A stretch of 64,000 nucleotides of DNA from Thalassotalea sp. HSM 43 (GCF_004752005.1 NZ_CP038493.1:3434302-3498301); one strand, 5' to 3'; counted from the first letter of the stretch, positions 44,029-55,202 are shown. Numbers and translations: made by a program. Notes: generated by a model from the sequence alone, not told the origin.

Positions 44029-45195
44029 ATGAATTTGCATGAGTATCAAGCGAAACAATTATTCGCTGAATATGGTTTACCAGTTTCTGAAGGTTTCGCA
44101 TGCGATACCCCTCAAGAAGCTGCAGAGGCTGCTGACAAGATCGGCGGTGATATGTGGGTTGTAAAAGCTCAGGTTCACGCTGGTGGTCGCGGTAAGGCTG
44201 GCGGTGTTAAGCTAGTAAGCTCAAAAGAAGAAATCAAAGAGTTCGCACAAAACTGGTTAGGTAAAAACCTAGTTACTTATCAAACAGATGCAAATGGTCA
44301 GCCAGTTGCTAAAATCTTAGTTGAAAGCTGTACTGACATCGCTAACGAATTATACCTAGGTGCTGTTGTAGACCGTGGTTCTCGTCGCGTAGTATTCATG
44401 GCATCAACTGAAGGTGGTGTTGATATTGAAACGGTTGCAGAAGAAACTCCGCACCTAATCCACAAGGCTGCTATCGATCCACTAGTTGGTCCTCAAGCTT
44501 ACCAAGCACGTGAACTAGGTTTCAAACTTGGTTTAAACCCAACTCAAATGAAGCAATTTGTTAAAATCTTCATGGGTTTAGGCAACATGTTTACGGATCA
44601 CGATTTCGATCTACTAGAAATCAACCCATTAGTTGTAACAGAAGAAGGTAACCTTCACTGTTTAGACGGTAAAATCGGCGTTGACTCAAACGCGCTTTAC
44701 CGCCAACCAAAAATCCGTACTTTCCACGATCCATCTCAAGAAGATGAGCGTGAAGCACATGCGGCACAGTGGGAATTAAACTACGTAGCTCTAGACGGTA
44801 ACGTTGGTTGTATGGTTAACGGTGCTGGTCTTGCTATGGGTACCATGGATATCGTCAACCTACACGGTGGCAAGCCTGCTAACTTCCTTGATGTTGGTGG
44901 TGGCGCGACTAAAGAACGTGTTGCAGAAGCATTCAAAATCATCCTTTCTGATGACAACGTTTCAGCTGTATTAGTAAACATCTTCGGTGGTATCGTTCGT
45001 TGTGACATGATCGCAGAAGGTATCATTGGTGCTGTTAAAGAAGTAGGCGTGAACGTTCCTGTTGTTGTACGTCTTGAAGGTACTAACGCTGAAGCTGGCC
45101 GTGAAGTATTAGCTAACTCTGATGTTGATATCATCGCTGCTGAATCATTAACCGACGCTGCTACAAAAGTAGTTGCTGCTGCGGAGGGCAAATAA
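44029..45195 (+). CDS. sucC: Succinyl-CoA synthetase beta subunit (ADP-forming)
   Basis: 388 residues. The N-terminus [22 protein letters not shown] is the family start, so the ATG at 44029 is used, not the in-frame TTG at 44017. The ATP-grasp domain has [17 protein letters not shown], and the C-terminal CoA-ligase half has [15 protein letters not shown] and [15 protein letters not shown]. It forms succinate and ATP with SucD. It overlaps sucD by one base (TAATG). Its separation from sucAB is unusual. Confidence 0.97.
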   Translation: MNLHEYQAKQLFAEYGLPVSEGFACDTPQEAAEAADKIGGDMWVVKAQVHAGGRGKAGGVKLVSSKEEIKEFAQNWLGKNLVTYQTDANGQPVAKILVESCTDIANELYLGAVVDRGSRRVVFMASTEGGVDIETVAEETPHLIHKAAIDPLVGPQAYQARELGFKLGLNPTQMKQFVKIFMGLGNMFTDHDFDLLEINPLVVTEEGNLHCLDGKIGVDSNALYRQPKIRTFHDPSQEDEREAHAAQWELNYVALDGNVGCMVNGAGLAMGTMDIVNLHGGKPANFLDVGGGATKERVAEAFKIILSDDNVSAVLVNIFGGIVRCDMIAEGIIGAVKEVGVNVPVVVRLEGTNAEAGREVLANSDVDIIAAESLTDAATKVVAAAEGK

Positions 45196-46067
45196 TGTCT
45201 GTATTAATTAACAAAGATACTAAAGTTATCTGTCAAGGTTTCACTGGTGGTCAAGGTACTTTCCACTCTGAGCAAGCAATTGCATACGGTACGCAAATGG
45301 TTGGTGGTGTATCACCAGGCAAAGGCGGCCAAGAGCACTTAGGTCTTCCTGTATTCAACACAGTACGTGAAGCGGTTGAAGCAACTGGTGCAACAGCAAC
45401 AGTTATCTACGTTCCAGCGCCATTTTGTAAAGATGCTATCTTAGAAGCTATCGATGCTGGTATCGAACTAATCGTTACTATCACTGAAGGTATTCCTACG
45501 CTAGACATGCTTGACGTTAAAGTTAAGCTTGAAGAAACTGGCGTTCGCATGATCGGTCCTAACTGTCCAGGTGTTATCACTCCGGGCGAGTCAAAGATTG
45601 GTATCATGCCAGGTCACATCCACAAGCCAGGTAAAGTAGGTATCGTATCTCGTTCAGGTACGCTTACGTATGAAGCCGTTAAGCAAACAACAGATGCTGG
45701 TTTCGGTCAGTCTTCATGTGTTGGTATTGGTGGTGACCCTATCCCAGGTACTAACTTCATTGACGTACTTGAGATGTTCGAAAACGACCCTCAAACTGAA
45801 GCTATCGTTATGATCGGTGAGATCGGCGGTACAGCTGAAGAAGAAGCGGCTGAGTACATTAAAGCGAATGTAACTAAGCCTGTTGTTTCTTACATTGCTG
45901 GTGTTACTGCGCCTGCTGGTAAGCGTATGGGCCATGCTGGTGCCATCATCGCTGGTGGTAAAGGTACTGCAGACGACAAATTCGCAGCACTAGAAGCTGC
46001 TGGTGTTAAAACGGTACGCAGCCTAGCTGACATCGGTGTAGCACTTAAAGAGAAAACAGGCTGGTAA
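45195..46067 (+). CDS. sucD: Succinyl-CoA synthetase alpha subunit
   Basis: 290 residues. CoA-binding Rossmann domain with [19 protein letters not shown], and [20 protein letters not shown]. The phosphorylated His lies in [14 protein letters not shown]. Length is standard. Translationally coupled to sucC. A terminator follows within 20 bases. Confidence 0.97.
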   Translation: MSVLINKDTKVICQGFTGGQGTFHSEQAIAYGTQMVGGVSPGKGGQEHLGLPVFNTVREAVEATGATATVIYVPAPFCKDAILEAIDAGIELIVTITEGIPTLDMLDVKVKLEETGVRMIGPNCPGVITPGESKIGIMPGHIHKPGKVGIVSRSGTLTYEAVKQTTDAGFGQSSCVGIGGDPIPGTNFIDVLEMFENDPQTEAIVMIGEIGGTAEEEAAEYIKANVTKPVVSYIAGVTAPAGKRMGHAGAIIAGGKGTADDKFAALEAAGVKTVRSLADIGVALKEKTGW

Positions 46068-46084
46068 TCACCTCCTGTTTTTAG

Positions 46085-46111
46085 AAAAAGGTCGCGTAAG
46101 CGGCCTTTTTT
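46085..46111 (+). terminator. Terminator of sucCD
   Basis: AAAAAGGTCGC pairs with GCGGCCTTTTT (one G-U pair) around a GTAA loop and runs into T. Confidence 0.85.
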
Positions 46112-46135
46112 ATGCCCGCGTTTTTCTTAAGACAG

Positions 46136-46421
46136 TTTCAAGGGGTCAGAACACTTGAAACTTACTTTTACTGTTCAAGGGGGCTGTACACTCATAGAGT
46201 TGCGCGTAATCACTTCATTCGACTTTCTCCTAGGCTATTCTAGAACAATCATAAGAAGATTAAAAAGTAAGTTAGGGAGTAAATCGAGCAACATATAATA
46301 GGATTAATCGGCACTTTCGTACATTAATAGAACATCGTTAAATAAATGTAGGTATTTTTACTACGAGTAGAATAGCCAAAGCGCTGTCTACAAGCTTTTC
46401 AAGAGTTCTGACCCCTTGAAA
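46136..46421. mobile_element. 286-bp MITE-like element with 25-bp terminal inverted repeats
   Basis: The left end (46136-46160) and right end (46397-46421) are inverted copies matching at 24 of 25 bases, centred on GGGGTCAGAAC. Each end also has its own 7-base mirror arms, TTTCAAG and CTTGAAA. Internal inverted pairs support a folded structure: GGCTATTCTA (46234-46243) with TAGAATAGCC (46368-46377), and CTTACTTTT near 46161 with AAAAGTAAG near 46264. No ORF is present, so any movement would need a transposase in trans, perhaps a RAYT/IS200-type. No target duplication is obvious. Confidence 0.6.
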
Positions 46422-46516
46422 AGATATAATGGTTACGGTTTTATTTCGTTACTTGCCTTGAAAAAACGTCCTAGGCACTTCTATATTAAAAGAATACTAA
46501 AAGGAATACACAGATT

Positions 46517-46774
46517 ATGAATCCAATTATCGCACTACTTAAACAGGAAAATATTTCAGATGAACAGATCACTGATTTGTTCCAGCAAATGACCGAGAAC
46601 CCGATGGTAGCGATGGCGACGATTACCCAATTGGATATCCCTCAAGACAGGCTGCAACCGATCTTAATGCAAGTGATGAGCAACCCTGCGTTAATCAAAG
46701 ACGCGGTCAGCGAACTTGGTTTAGATACCGAAGCACTCGCACAAGCGGCACAAAAGTTAAAATATCAAAGCTAG
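46517..46774 (+). CDS. Small helical protein, DUF2999-like
   Basis: 85 residues, beginning MNPIIALLKQENISDEQI and containing TENPMVAMATITQLDIPQDRL and MSNPALIKDAVSELGLD. All-helical and acidic. This agrees with my memory of the DUF2999 family of marine gammaproteobacteria, whose role is unknown. AAAGGAAT precedes the start. It lies directly after the MITE-like element, which may have separated it from its original upstream region. Confidence 0.7.
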   Translation: MNPIIALLKQENISDEQITDLFQQMTENPMVAMATITQLDIPQDRLQPILMQVMSNPALIKDAVSELGLDTEALAQAAQKLKYQS

Positions 46775-47075
46775 CAGCTGATTAATTAGTCTAAGCTAGC
46801 CCATCTTCACTTAACTCATATTGTTAAGCTCCAACTAAGTACGCAGTTTGCTCTGCGTTTTGTTGGGCTTTGCTGCGCTATGATGACCTGAAATTATGCC
46901 GGTTATTTTATCCAGTGACGTATGGCATTGCGGCGTTCATAACATCTTTGTAACCCTGACGTTGTCTTACAGCTAGCCAATCAAATCTAACCAATCATTA
47001 TCCTATTCATAGAGTTAGACATTTTCTTCAATCGCATATATTCTTGGTCTTCCATTCACGATTAATGAAATAATA
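46775..47075. other. Intergenic region before the prolyl oligopeptidase gene
   Basis: 301 bases holding a terminator-like hairpin at 46831-46866. No gene or clear operator was seen. The promoter of the peptidase must be in its right half. Confidence 0.4.
46831..46866 (+). terminator. Probable terminator after the DUF2999-like gene
   Basis: Inner stem ACGCAG/CTGCGT (46841-46846 / 46853-46858) followed by TTTT, inside an outer CCAAC/GTTGG pairing. The T tract is short. Confidence 0.5.
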
Positions 47076-49259
47076 ATGATGAAAAAATCACTGGCAATCA
47101 CCGTTGCAGCAGTCCTTTTGTCTGCATGTGGCGATAAAGCCGCTGAAAAACCGGCTCCTGTAGTTACAGATACTGCTGTTGAAGAAAAAGCGAGCGAACA
47201 AGTCGCTACCAAATTGGTTTACCCTGAAACACGTCAAGGAGACGTTGTCGATGAGTATTTTGGCGTTAAAGTCGCTGACCCATATCGTTGGTTAGAAGAC
47301 GATCGAAGTGAAGAAACCGGTGCTTGGGTTAAAGCCCAAAACAAGGTGACGTTCGATTACTTAGAGCAAATTCCGTATCGCGCACAATTAAAGCAACGTT
47401 TGCAAGAATTATGGAACTACGAAAAAGTTGGCGTACCGTACACAGAAGGCGAATATCAATACTTCTATAAGAATGACGGTTTACAAAACCAATACGTTTT
47501 ATATCGCAAAGACGCTGACGGAAATGAAGAGGTTTTTCTCGATCCAAATACCTTTAGTGAAGACGGCACGACCTCGCTGTCACAAGTTAGCTTTTCAAAA
47601 GACGGTTCATTAGCGGCTTATTCAATTTCTGAAGGCGGTAGTGACTGGCGTAAAATCATTATTATTGATACCAAAACCGGCAAGCAATTGGGTGATACGT
47701 TAGTTGATGTCAAATTCTCTGGTATTTCTTGGTTTAATAACGAAGGCTTTTATTATTCAAGTTACGATAAACCAGAAGGCAGTGAATTGTCGGCTAAGAC
47801 CGATCAACACAAACTGTATTATCATCAGCTAGGCAAGCCACAATCAGAAGATGCGTTAATCTTTGGTGGCACAGACGAGCAAAAACGTCGCTATGTCTCT
47901 GGTGAAGTCACAGAAGACGGTCGCTACTTATTTATTTATGGTGCGGTTTCAACATCAGGTAACGATCTTTATATGAAAGATTTAAGCAAGCCTGACAGTG
48001 AATTGGTTACCGTATTAGACCACACTGACTCGGATACATCATTGCTGCATAGTGACGGCGATACTTTGTATTTCGTTACCAACTTAGATGCGGCAAATAA
48101 GAAAGTCGTTACCGTTGATGCAAAGTCTCCGACCAGCGAAAACTGGAAAGATTTGATTGCTGAAACCGATAATGTGTTAGCTCCAACGGTTGGTGGCGGA
48201 TACATTTTCGCAGAATACATGGTTGATGCTATCTCAAAAGTGATGCAATACGACATGACCGGCAAATTGGTGCGCGAAGTGAGCTTGCCAGGTGTTGGTT
48301 CATCTAGCAGCTTATCTGGTAAGACAGATGAAACAACGCTGTATTATTCGTTTAATAACTACACCACACCGTCAACGATTTACAGCTTTGATGTTAACAG
48401 TGGCAAGTCAGATGTCTACATGGCATCAAAAGCGAAAGTGAACAGCGATGACTTTGTCTCGAAACAAATTTTCTACACGTCAAAAGACGGTACTAAGGTA
48501 CCGATGATCATCAGTCACATGAAAGCCCTTAAACTCGATGGTAGCAACCCAACCATTTTGTATGGTTACGGTGGTTTCAATATCAGCTTAACGCCGAGCT
48601 TTTCTGTCGCCAATGCGGTTTGGATGGAACAAGGCGGTATTTATGCGGTTGCTAATCTTCGCGGTGGCGGTGAATACGGTAAAAAATGGCACATAGCAGG
48701 CACTCAACTACAAAAGCAAAACGTATTTGATGACTTCATATCTGCTGGCGAATACTTGATCAGTGAAAACTATACCTCAAGTGACTATCTGGCAATTCGC
48801 GGTGGTTCAAATGGTGGTTTATTGGTGGGTGCGGTTATGACTCAACGCCCTGACTTAGTTAAGGTTGCCTTACCTGCCGTTGGTGTATTGGATATGCTGC
48901 GCTATCACACGTTCACTGCGGGCGCTGGTTGGGCATACGATTACGGCACCTCTGAACAGAGTGAAGAGATGTTTAACTACTTGAAAGGCTACTCGCCAAC
49001 TCATAATGTTAAAGACGGTGTCAGTTACCCTGCAACCATGGTAACCACAGCGGATCACGATGATCGTGTTGTGCCAGCTCACTCATTTAAGTTTGCGGCG
49101 GAATTACAAGCCAAGCAAGCCGGCGATGCGCCAACCTTGATTCGTATTGAAACCAATGCAGGTCATGGTGCCGGTACGCCAGTGAGCAAGAGCATCGAGC
49201 AGTACGCTGATATCTTTGGCTTCACGCTTTACAACATGGGTGTTAAATCACTTAATTAA
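47076..49259 (+). CDS. Prolyl oligopeptidase-family serine peptidase (lipoprotein)
   Basis: 727 residues. The signal peptide ends in LLSACGDK, so the protein is probably lipid-anchored. The N-terminal segment [28 protein letters not shown] is the hallmark of S9A enzymes. A propeller (about residues 110-440) is followed by the hydrolase domain with [10 protein letters not shown] (Ser nucleophile), [11 protein letters not shown] (Asp) and NAGHGAGTP (His). It cleaves short proline-containing peptides. The start is ATGATG at 47076/47079; either could be used. A bidirectional terminator follows. Confidence 0.93.
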   Translation: MMKKSLAITVAAVLLSACGDKAAEKPAPVVTDTAVEEKASEQVATKLVYPETRQGDVVDEYFGVKVADPYRWLEDDRSEETGAWVKAQNKVTFDYLEQIPYRAQLKQRLQELWNYEKVGVPYTEGEYQYFYKNDGLQNQYVLYRKDADGNEEVFLDPNTFSEDGTTSLSQVSFSKDGSLAAYSISEGGSDWRKIIIIDTKTGKQLGDTLVDVKFSGISWFNNEGFYYSSYDKPEGSELSAKTDQHKLYYHQLGKPQSEDALIFGGTDEQKRRYVSGEVTEDGRYLFIYGAVSTSGNDLYMKDLSKPDSELVTVLDHTDSDTSLLHSDGDTLYFVTNLDAANKKVVTVDAKSPTSENWKDLIAETDNVLAPTVGGGYIFAEYMVDAISKVMQYDMTGKLVREVSLPGVGSSSSLSGKTDETTLYYSFNNYTTPSTIYSFDVNSGKSDVYMASKAKVNSDDFVSKQIFYTSKDGTKVPMIISHMKALKLDGSNPTILYGYGGFNISLTPSFSVANAVWMEQGGIYAVANLRGGGEYGKKWHIAGTQLQKQNVFDDFISAGEYLISENYTSSDYLAIRGGSNGGLLVGAVMTQRPDLVKVALPAVGVLDMLRYHTFTAGAGWAYDYGTSEQSEEMFNYLKGYSPTHNVKDGVSYPATMVTTADHDDRVVPAHSFKFAAELQAKQAGDAPTLIRIETNAGHGAGTPVSKSIEQYADIFGFTLYNMGVKSLN

Positions 49260-49277
49260 TGACTAAAGCTTTAGCGT

Positions 49278-49306
49278 AAAAAAGGCCGCATTTGCGGCCT
49301 TTTTTT
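49278..49306. terminator. Bidirectional terminator
   Basis: AAAAAAGGCCGC and GCGGCCTTTTTTT pair around an ATTT loop. It serves both the peptidase gene and the convergent CIA30-like gene. Confidence 0.85.
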
Positions 49307-49320
49307 AGCGCAGGTGTATT

Positions 49321-49866
49321 CTAAATACTTGATAAAAAACGTAATGATTTTATATGTAGGGTAAAGTCACCTTGTTGTTTGCCAGCGATTAAAAAGCCTA
49401 TTTGCTTAACGTCAGTGAGTTTTAATTGACGATCCGATTGCAGTTTTCGTCCTCGATATTGCAAGTGAAAATCACTGGCTTCAACAGTAAAGGTTTGCCA
49501 TTCACCTTTAGGAGGCGTGAATTCATGCACGAATGCTGGGCCATCAAAGCTTTCTGTGGTGCGTAATCTAAGTTGATAGGCTTTGCCATCACCGAGTAAG
49601 GTCAGTTGTATTTGACTGCTACCGGGAATGGCCGTCATGATGGTTCGGATAGAAGCAAAACCGCCATTGTTCTCGAGTGACACATGACCAGTAAAAATCA
49701 GCGTGTCTTCGTGAATATCAACTTGGCTGTGAGAAAGCCCACCCATCACTCCGTCGTTAATCACGTACCACGCTCTCTCTGTGACCGGCGAGGCGGCACT
49801 GACTGTTTGTGAAAAAATCATACCGGTCACCACGGCAGAAGAAAATAAAGGAGATAAAAAGTTCAT
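49321..49866 (-). CDS. CIA30-domain exported protein
   Basis: 181 residues from the preferred ATG at 49866: signal peptide (MNFLSPLFSSAVV to SAAS), then a CIA30/NDUFAF1-like beta-sandwich with WYVINDGVMGGLSHSQ, SLENNGGFASIRT, FDGPAFVHEF and VKQIGFLIAGKQQGDF. In mitochondria this domain helps complex I assembly; the role of exported bacterial versions is not known to me. The open frame extends to 50040, but that extension would bury the signal peptide. Confidence 0.82.
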   Translation of the reverse strand: MNFLSPLFSSAVVTGMIFSQTVSAASPVTERAWYVINDGVMGGLSHSQVDIHEDTLIFTGHVSLENNGGFASIRTIMTAIPGSSQIQLTLLGDGKAYQLRLRTTESFDGPAFVHEFTPPKGEWQTFTVEASDFHLQYRGRKLQSDRQLKLTDVKQIGFLIAGKQQGDFTLHIKSLRFLSSI

Positions 49867-50132
49867 ATTGTTATTACGTCCGAACTTGGCGAAAAGATCC
49901 GTTGTAACGTGATTATAGCAGTCGCAATCACCACTAAACCGTGATGTTGAGCTAATGAACTGATTCTCATAATAAAATATATTTTTCTCTACTATTTTTC
50001 GTGTTACTGGCTTTGATGTGGGTTTTGTACTGGTGTGCAAGCTTTGACATTGCTCAGCGATTCGATACTATGGTTTTGTATCTTTTCTGGTCGATGGTTA
50101 TGGATTGAGAACGAATAATAAAAGGGGCACCC

Positions 50133-51257
50133 ATGAGACAGTTATCGGATAAAATTTTTCGCTCTACTGAATTTCGCTTTGGTGAAGGCGCTATCAGTGG
50201 TTACCTTGCATGCATGTTGGCAATTTTGTCCTTTATGGGAGTCGTTGCTTTTCACTTTCCTCAATACCTTAGTACCCCAGAATTAAGAGCCAATTACGAT
50301 GTTGAGATCCTTAGGCAAGTGATGTTTTACGGCATGGTCTTATCCGGCAGTCTTGGCTTGTTAAACTTCGTTCGCAATACCAATAAGCGCTTGGGTGCTG
50401 TGGCGTGGTTATTCCTCATCATTACCATGATGCTTGGCGGTCACACTGTTGAAGTAGGCGACTTTCCGGATAACACACCATACATTGGCCTTGATTGGTT
50501 TATTCTCGATTTACTCGGTTCTACGCTTATTTTTATCTTTATCGAAAAATTATTACCACATAGAAAAGAGCAGCCTATTTTACGTGATGATTGGAAAACC
50601 GACTTGCACCATTTTTTCGTTAATCATCTATTGGTTGGCTTTGTTTTATTGGTAACTAACCACTTTGTCCATGGTGCATTTGGTTGGGCGCAAAGCGATT
50701 CAATCAGTTCAGTGATTGAACAAATGCCATTCATATTACAGGTGTTGTTAATTATTCTCGTGGCGGATATTTTCCAGTACGTAACCCATCGTTTGTATCA
50801 TGAAGTGCCGTTTCTATGGCGTTTTCATGCGATTCATCACAGTGCCAAGAAAATGGATTGGTTAGCCGGCTCAAGGCAACACTTTTTAGAGTTAATCGTG
50901 ACCCGCTGTCTGGTATTGACGCCGATATTTATTCTTGGTTTCTCTAAATCGGTTATTGATATTTATGTGATCATTGTTGGTATTCAAGCGGTGTTTAATC
51001 ACGCTAATGTGCGCATCAAGTTTGGCTGGTTGCAATACATAATCGTCACCCCGCAGTTTCATCATTGGCATCATTCATCCGATAAAGCCGCCATTGATCG
51101 TAACTATGCTGCGCATTTTTCGTTTCTAGATTATCTATTAGGTACCGCCGTAAAAGATGAGAAAGAGTGGCCTGATGAATACGGTGTGGTGGGTGATTAT
51201 GTGCCTGACGGCATGGTTAAACAGCAAATATTTCCGTTTAAATCACAACCCAAATAA
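50133..51257 (+). CDS. Sterol desaturase / fatty-acid hydroxylase family membrane protein
   Basis: 374 residues with several membrane helices. The di-iron His clusters are present in order: HRLYH, HAIHHS and a C-terminal QFHHWHHS, plus NHANV between. The family hydroxylates or desaturates lipids; the substrate here is unknown. The N-terminal 130 residues add further helices before the catalytic domain. Monocistronic by spacing. Confidence 0.87.
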   Translation: MRQLSDKIFRSTEFRFGEGAISGYLACMLAILSFMGVVAFHFPQYLSTPELRANYDVEILRQVMFYGMVLSGSLGLLNFVRNTNKRLGAVAWLFLIITMMLGGHTVEVGDFPDNTPYIGLDWFILDLLGSTLIFIFIEKLLPHRKEQPILRDDWKTDLHHFFVNHLLVGFVLLVTNHFVHGAFGWAQSDSISSVIEQMPFILQVLLIILVADIFQYVTHRLYHEVPFLWRFHAIHHSAKKMDWLAGSRQHFLELIVTRCLVLTPIFILGFSKSVIDIYVIIVGIQAVFNHANVRIKFGWLQYIIVTPQFHHWHHSSDKAAIDRNYAAHFSFLDYLLGTAVKDEKEWPDEYGVVGDYVPDGMVKQQIFPFKSQPK

Positions 51258-51342
51258 ACAGGTTTTACGAAAACTTACAGTTGTCAGAGTAGAGATAGTG
51301 CGTTAACTTAGCGATTCAAATGACATCAGAATAAAGGGATTT

Positions 51343-52182
51343 ATGAGCTGGGCACTATTTCATTTTCATTGTCGTTATCTGCATAAGCAATTAGAGCAGG
51401 GGGCAACGAAGCAACAAGCACTAGACACATTGCGTCGGTTAGACTTAAGCGATTTGTTTAGCAACAATGCGCAACTGTCTGGCGCACCAAAACAGCTTTT
51501 GCAACGGTTACTGACGTTACCGGACGATAACCGTCTATTAACAGCGTTATCTGCGTATAATCAGCTCGATATAAATTCTGTTACGGTTAATGCTGTGACA
51601 GAGTCAAAATACCTGCGTTCAATAAACTACATGGTTATTTTAACGGTCATGTACCTGTTCATTGCCACCTTGTTTAAGTGGTATATACTGCCTAACTTCG
51701 TTGATATGTACAGCATGTTTGGTGGCCAGTTATCCGCTGCATTTTTGGCCTTTGACAGTGTCTATACGTTGTCGCTGATTGCCGCGCCATTGATGATCCT
51801 ATTTTGTTATTTATTGCGACGACAAATTATCAACATTGAACAGGCTTTTGTGCAAAGGCAGCGCCGCGACCGATGGTTATTTTCACGTAAGTTAAATAGG
51901 CAGTTGGATTCTTTTTCCACGTTACTACTTTCGCCTGTTTTAGCGGCAGAAGATAGTACACAAGCGACAATGAAAAAGCTGGCTCAATTGCGCTCGGCAG
52001 GTATTGATGTAGACAGTGAATTAGCCGCCTTGTTAACCGAAAAAGGGCAGAGTCTAACTGTTCAATTAGAAAAATATTTAGGACTTTGCTTTAGGGTTAT
52101 TGAAATAAGCCTATATGCACTTATCGGTTATTTAATCAGTGTTATGTATGAACCAATTTTTAGTATGGGAGCGTTAATATAA
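51343..52182 (+). CDS. GspF/PilC-like membrane platform protein (divergent)
   Basis: 279 residues. The N-terminal part is soluble and helical (about 1-90), followed by two hydrophobic segments (about 95-115 and 140-160), a basic helical region, and a C-terminal segment [18 protein letters not shown]. That end closely resembles the last helix of GspF/PilC inner-membrane proteins. It is shorter than full PilC/GspF (about 400 residues) and seems to have one T2SSF-like unit. It overlaps the next gene, a type IV pilin-like protein, by one base (TAATG). The two probably form a dedicated unit. Function inferred. Confidence 0.65.
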   Translation: MSWALFHFHCRYLHKQLEQGATKQQALDTLRRLDLSDLFSNNAQLSGAPKQLLQRLLTLPDDNRLLTALSAYNQLDINSVTVNAVTESKYLRSINYMVILTVMYLFIATLFKWYILPNFVDMYSMFGGQLSAAFLAFDSVYTLSLIAAPLMILFCYLLRRQIINIEQAFVQRQRRDRWLFSRKLNRQLDSFSTLLLSPVLAAEDSTQATMKKLAQLRSAGIDVDSELAALLTEKGQSLTVQLEKYLGLCFRVIEISLYALIGYLISVMYEPIFSMGALI

Positions 52183-52658
52183 TGAAGTTAAAAGGATTTA
52201 CACTCATTGAGTTGATGATTGTTGTTGCCATTATCGGCATCTTAGCAGCGATCGCTTTACCGGCATATTCAACCTATACCTTAAAAGCGCACATGGCAGA
52301 GCCGATGACTTATGCCGGAAATTTACGCCTGCCTATAACAGAGTATTACAGCGAAAATTTGTCCTTTCCTAAAACCAACAGTGATGCCGGTTTACCTGAT
52401 GCTGATAAATTGATCACCAACAAGATCAAAAGCGTGACTGTTGATAATGGCGCGTTTCATATTTTACTTGGTAATGATGTGCCACAACCGTTACAGGGCA
52501 AGTATTTAACGTTTAGACCTATGGTTGTGGATGGTAGCCCAACGAGTCCAATAAGTTGGTTGTGTGGCTACGATCAACCGGCGCAAGGTTTGCTTGCTGT
52601 CGGCGAAAATAAAACCAATGTAGACCCACAGTTTTTATCTGGTGATTGTCGCGGTTAA
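52182..52658 (+). CDS. Type IV pilin-like protein
   Basis: 158 residues. The prepilin signal is [20 protein letters not shown]: cleavage is expected after Gly5, with Glu at position 5 of the mature protein, then the hydrophobic helix. The C-terminal half has a Cys pair (SWLCGYDQ and SGDCRG), typical of the pilin D-region loop. Translationally coupled to the GspF-like gene. No ATPase, secretin or prepilin peptidase gene is present nearby, so it would depend on a system encoded elsewhere. Confidence 0.88.
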   Translation: MKLKGFTLIELMIVVAIIGILAAIALPAYSTYTLKAHMAEPMTYAGNLRLPITEYYSENLSFPKTNSDAGLPDADKLITNKIKSVTVDNGAFHILLGNDVPQPLQGKYLTFRPMVVDGSPTSPISWLCGYDQPAQGLLAVGENKTNVDPQFLSGDCRG

Positions 52659-52752
52659 CCGCAATGTCTCGCAAGGTTAATCGCTAGGTTATGCACTCCT
52701 GTTAAAATAGCCTATACCTTAACTAATAAGTCATGTTAGATAAGGTACAGCT

Positions 52753-53226
52753 ATGTCGGTTAAAGCAATCCCAGAAGGATTTCATTCAATAACGCCTTAC
52801 TTGGTATGCAACGGTGCTGAAAAGGCCGTTGAGTTTTATCAGCACGCATTTAACGCGCAATTGGTATTGCGCCTTGATATGCCTGACGGTCGCATTGCTC
52901 ATGCCGAAATCAAAATTGGCGATTCACATATAATGCTCACCAATGAGCATCCCGAAATGGGCTTTGTGTCGCCTGAAACACTTGGCGGTGCGGGAGTCAG
53001 TTTAATGCTCTACGGTGATGATTGTGATGCCATGTTCGCACAAGCGATATCCGCTGGCGCAACTGAATTGCGACCACTGACCGACCAGTTTTATGGCGAC
53101 CGAACCGCAACCGTTAAAGATCCATTTGGCCATGTATGGACAATTGGTACCCATAAAGAAGATCTTACTCAGCAGCAGCTTGAGCAACGGATGGCAGAAT
53201 TTATGAGCAATTTTCAGCAACACTAA
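52753..53226 (+). CDS. VOC (glyoxalase/bleomycin-resistance) superfamily protein
   Basis: 157 residues of the PhnB/YdfG-like VOC group. Typical strings are ITPYLVCNGAEKAVEFYQHAF, GRIAHAEIKIGDSHIMLTNE and a closing DPFGHVWTIGTHKEDL. Metal ligands are plausible (His in AHAEI and FGHVW) but the substrate cannot be told. Monocistronic. Confidence 0.85.
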   Translation: MSVKAIPEGFHSITPYLVCNGAEKAVEFYQHAFNAQLVLRLDMPDGRIAHAEIKIGDSHIMLTNEHPEMGFVSPETLGGAGVSLMLYGDDCDAMFAQAISAGATELRPLTDQFYGDRTATVKDPFGHVWTIGTHKEDLTQQQLEQRMAEFMSNFQQH

Positions 53227-53370
53227 TACAGTTTGCCTAGCAAACGCCGTTTTTCAAGATTAAATGCTTGGAATCAGAGCCAGCATATTTTAATTTAGCG
53301 CGCAGTTGTTATAATGCGTCGTTATTCTTAATTTTCACCCATTTATTTTAGTTTTTCAGAGGTTTCCTAG

Positions 53371-55041
53371 ATGTCGGATACACCAACCCGTCCTAGTAAT
53401 TTTATTACCAATATCATCGATGCTGATCTAGAAAGCGGTAAGCACAAACAGGTGCAAACGCGTTTTCCGCCAGAGCCAAACGGCTACTTGCATATCGGTC
53501 ATGCTAAATCCATTTGCCTAAACTTTGGTATTGCTCAAGATTACCAGGGACAGTGTAACTTGCGTTTTGATGATACCAACCCTGAAAAAGAAGACATTGA
53601 TTACGTAAATTCAATTCAGAAAGACGTGCAATGGCTTGGCTTTGAGTGGAATGGCGATGTGCGCTATTCATCGGATTATTTTGATCGTCTGCACGGTTAT
53701 GCGGTTGAGCTTATTGAAAAAGGCTTGGCGTACGTTGACTTTCTGACCCCAGATGAAATCCGTGAATATCGTGGTACCTTACAAAAACCAGGTAAAAACA
53801 GCCCATACCGTGACACCTCACCTGAGGAAAACCTAGCTCATTTTGCAAAAATGAAAAATGGTGAGTACAAAGAGGGTGAATGTTGTTTGCGAGCTAAAGT
53901 CGATATGTCATCGAGCTTTATGTGTATGCGCGACCCTGTGTTATATCGAGTGAAATTTGCCCATCATCACCAAACCGGTGATAAGTGGTGCATTTACCCG
54001 ATGTACGATTTCACTCACTGTATTTCTGATGCCATCGAAGGGATCAGTCATTCGTTGTGTACGTTGGAGTTTCAAGACAACCGTCGTATTTACGATTGGA
54101 TCATCGAAAACATCTCAATTGAGTGCACACCACGTCAATATGAATTCTCTCGTTTGAATCTTGAGTATACGGTGATGAGTAAGCGCAAGCTAAACTCCCT
54201 CGTTGAAGACAAGCTAGTATCAGGCTGGGATGATCCGCGTATGCCGACCATCGCTGGTTTCCGTCGCCGTGGTTATACACCGGCATCAATTCGTGAATTT
54301 TGTAAGCGTATTGGTGTGACGAAAATGGACAATACCATTGAAATGGGTGTGCTTGAGTCAGCCATTCGTGAAGATCTAAACGAAGCAGCGCCTCGCGCTA
54401 TGGCCGTACTTGACCCGATTAAAGTCGTGATTGAAAACTACCAAGACGGTAAAGTTGAAATCTTAAACGTCAAGAATCACCCTAATGATGAATCACAAGG
54501 CTCACGTGAAGTGCCATTTAGCGGCGAATTGTTTATTGAAGCGGAAGATTTTCGTGAAGAAGCAAACAAAAAGTACAAGCGTTTGGTACTAGGTAAAGCG
54601 GTACGTTTACGTGGTGCTTACGTGATTACTGCAGAGCGTTGTGACAAAGACGCAGATGGCAATGTCACCACGGTTTACTGTAGCTACAACCCAGACACTT
54701 TAGGTAAGAACCCAGAAGATGGCACTAAGCCAAAAGGCGTTATTCATTGGGTGAGTGCAGAGCAAAGCTTGCCAGCTGAGATTCGTTTATACGACCGTTT
54801 GTTTACGGTGCCGAACCCTGGTGCTGCCGATGATTTCGAAGCAGTTATTAACGAAGACTCGTTGATTACTTTAGACAAAGTACGTGTTGAACCAGCATTA
54901 GCAAACGCTGAGCCTGAAAAAGCATTCCAGTTTGAGCGTCAAGGCTACTTCTGCCTTGATAACAAAGACGCTGTTGAAGGCAAGTTGGTATTTAACCGCA
55001 CCGTTGGCCTGCGTGATACATGGGCAAAAATCAACGCATAA
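53371..55041 (+). CDS. glnS: Glutaminyl-tRNA synthetase
   Basis: 556-residue class I synthetase. The HIGH motif is in [12 protein letters not shown]; the KMSKS-like motif is VMSKRKL. The specificity region includes [10 protein letters not shown] and [14 protein letters not shown]. The C-terminal half is the anticodon-binding beta barrel. A TATAAT at 53310-53315 is a likely -10. It is near fur, as in E. coli. A terminator follows. Confidence 0.97.
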   Translation: MSDTPTRPSNFITNIIDADLESGKHKQVQTRFPPEPNGYLHIGHAKSICLNFGIAQDYQGQCNLRFDDTNPEKEDIDYVNSIQKDVQWLGFEWNGDVRYSSDYFDRLHGYAVELIEKGLAYVDFLTPDEIREYRGTLQKPGKNSPYRDTSPEENLAHFAKMKNGEYKEGECCLRAKVDMSSSFMCMRDPVLYRVKFAHHHQTGDKWCIYPMYDFTHCISDAIEGISHSLCTLEFQDNRRIYDWIIENISIECTPRQYEFSRLNLEYTVMSKRKLNSLVEDKLVSGWDDPRMPTIAGFRRRGYTPASIREFCKRIGVTKMDNTIEMGVLESAIREDLNEAAPRAMAVLDPIKVVIENYQDGKVEILNVKNHPNDESQGSREVPFSGELFIEAEDFREEANKKYKRLVLGKAVRLRGAYVITAERCDKDADGNVTTVYCSYNPDTLGKNPEDGTKPKGVIHWVSAEQSLPAEIRLYDRLFTVPNPGAADDFEAVINEDSLITLDKVRVEPALANAEPEKAFQFERQGYFCLDNKDAVEGKLVFNRTVGLRDTWAKINA

Positions 55042-55084
55042 TAGCTGAGAGTGATTGACGGTAATTGACCGTATCATTGACTAG

Positions 55085-55112
55085 AAAAAACCTCGCCTTA
55101 GCGAGGTTTTTT
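55085..55112 (+). terminator. Terminator of glnS
   Basis: AAAAACCTCGC and GCGAGGTTTTT pair around CTTA. Confidence 0.85.
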
Positions 55113-55151
55113 ATTATCTGCTTATTACTGATATCGGCCATTTTGGCCAAT

Positions 55152-55177
55152 AAAAAAGGCCAGCGTTGCTGACCTTT
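55152..55177 (-). terminator. Terminator of fur
   Basis: On the minus strand AAGG-T-CAGC pairs with GCTG-G-CCTT (one mismatch) around a 3-base loop and runs into T. Confidence 0.65.
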
Positions 55178-55202
55178 ATTGCCGATTGCTTAAGTTAGCT
55201 GG

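Noticed and set aside
49867-50040. Upstream extension of the CIA30-like gene
   Set aside because: It would bury a good signal peptide and includes low-complexity polar sequence with no homology.
53738-53748. CTGACCCC in glnS as another copy of the MITE end
   Set aside because: Only 8 bases match, in conserved coding sequence, with no TTTCAAG/CTTGAAA arms.
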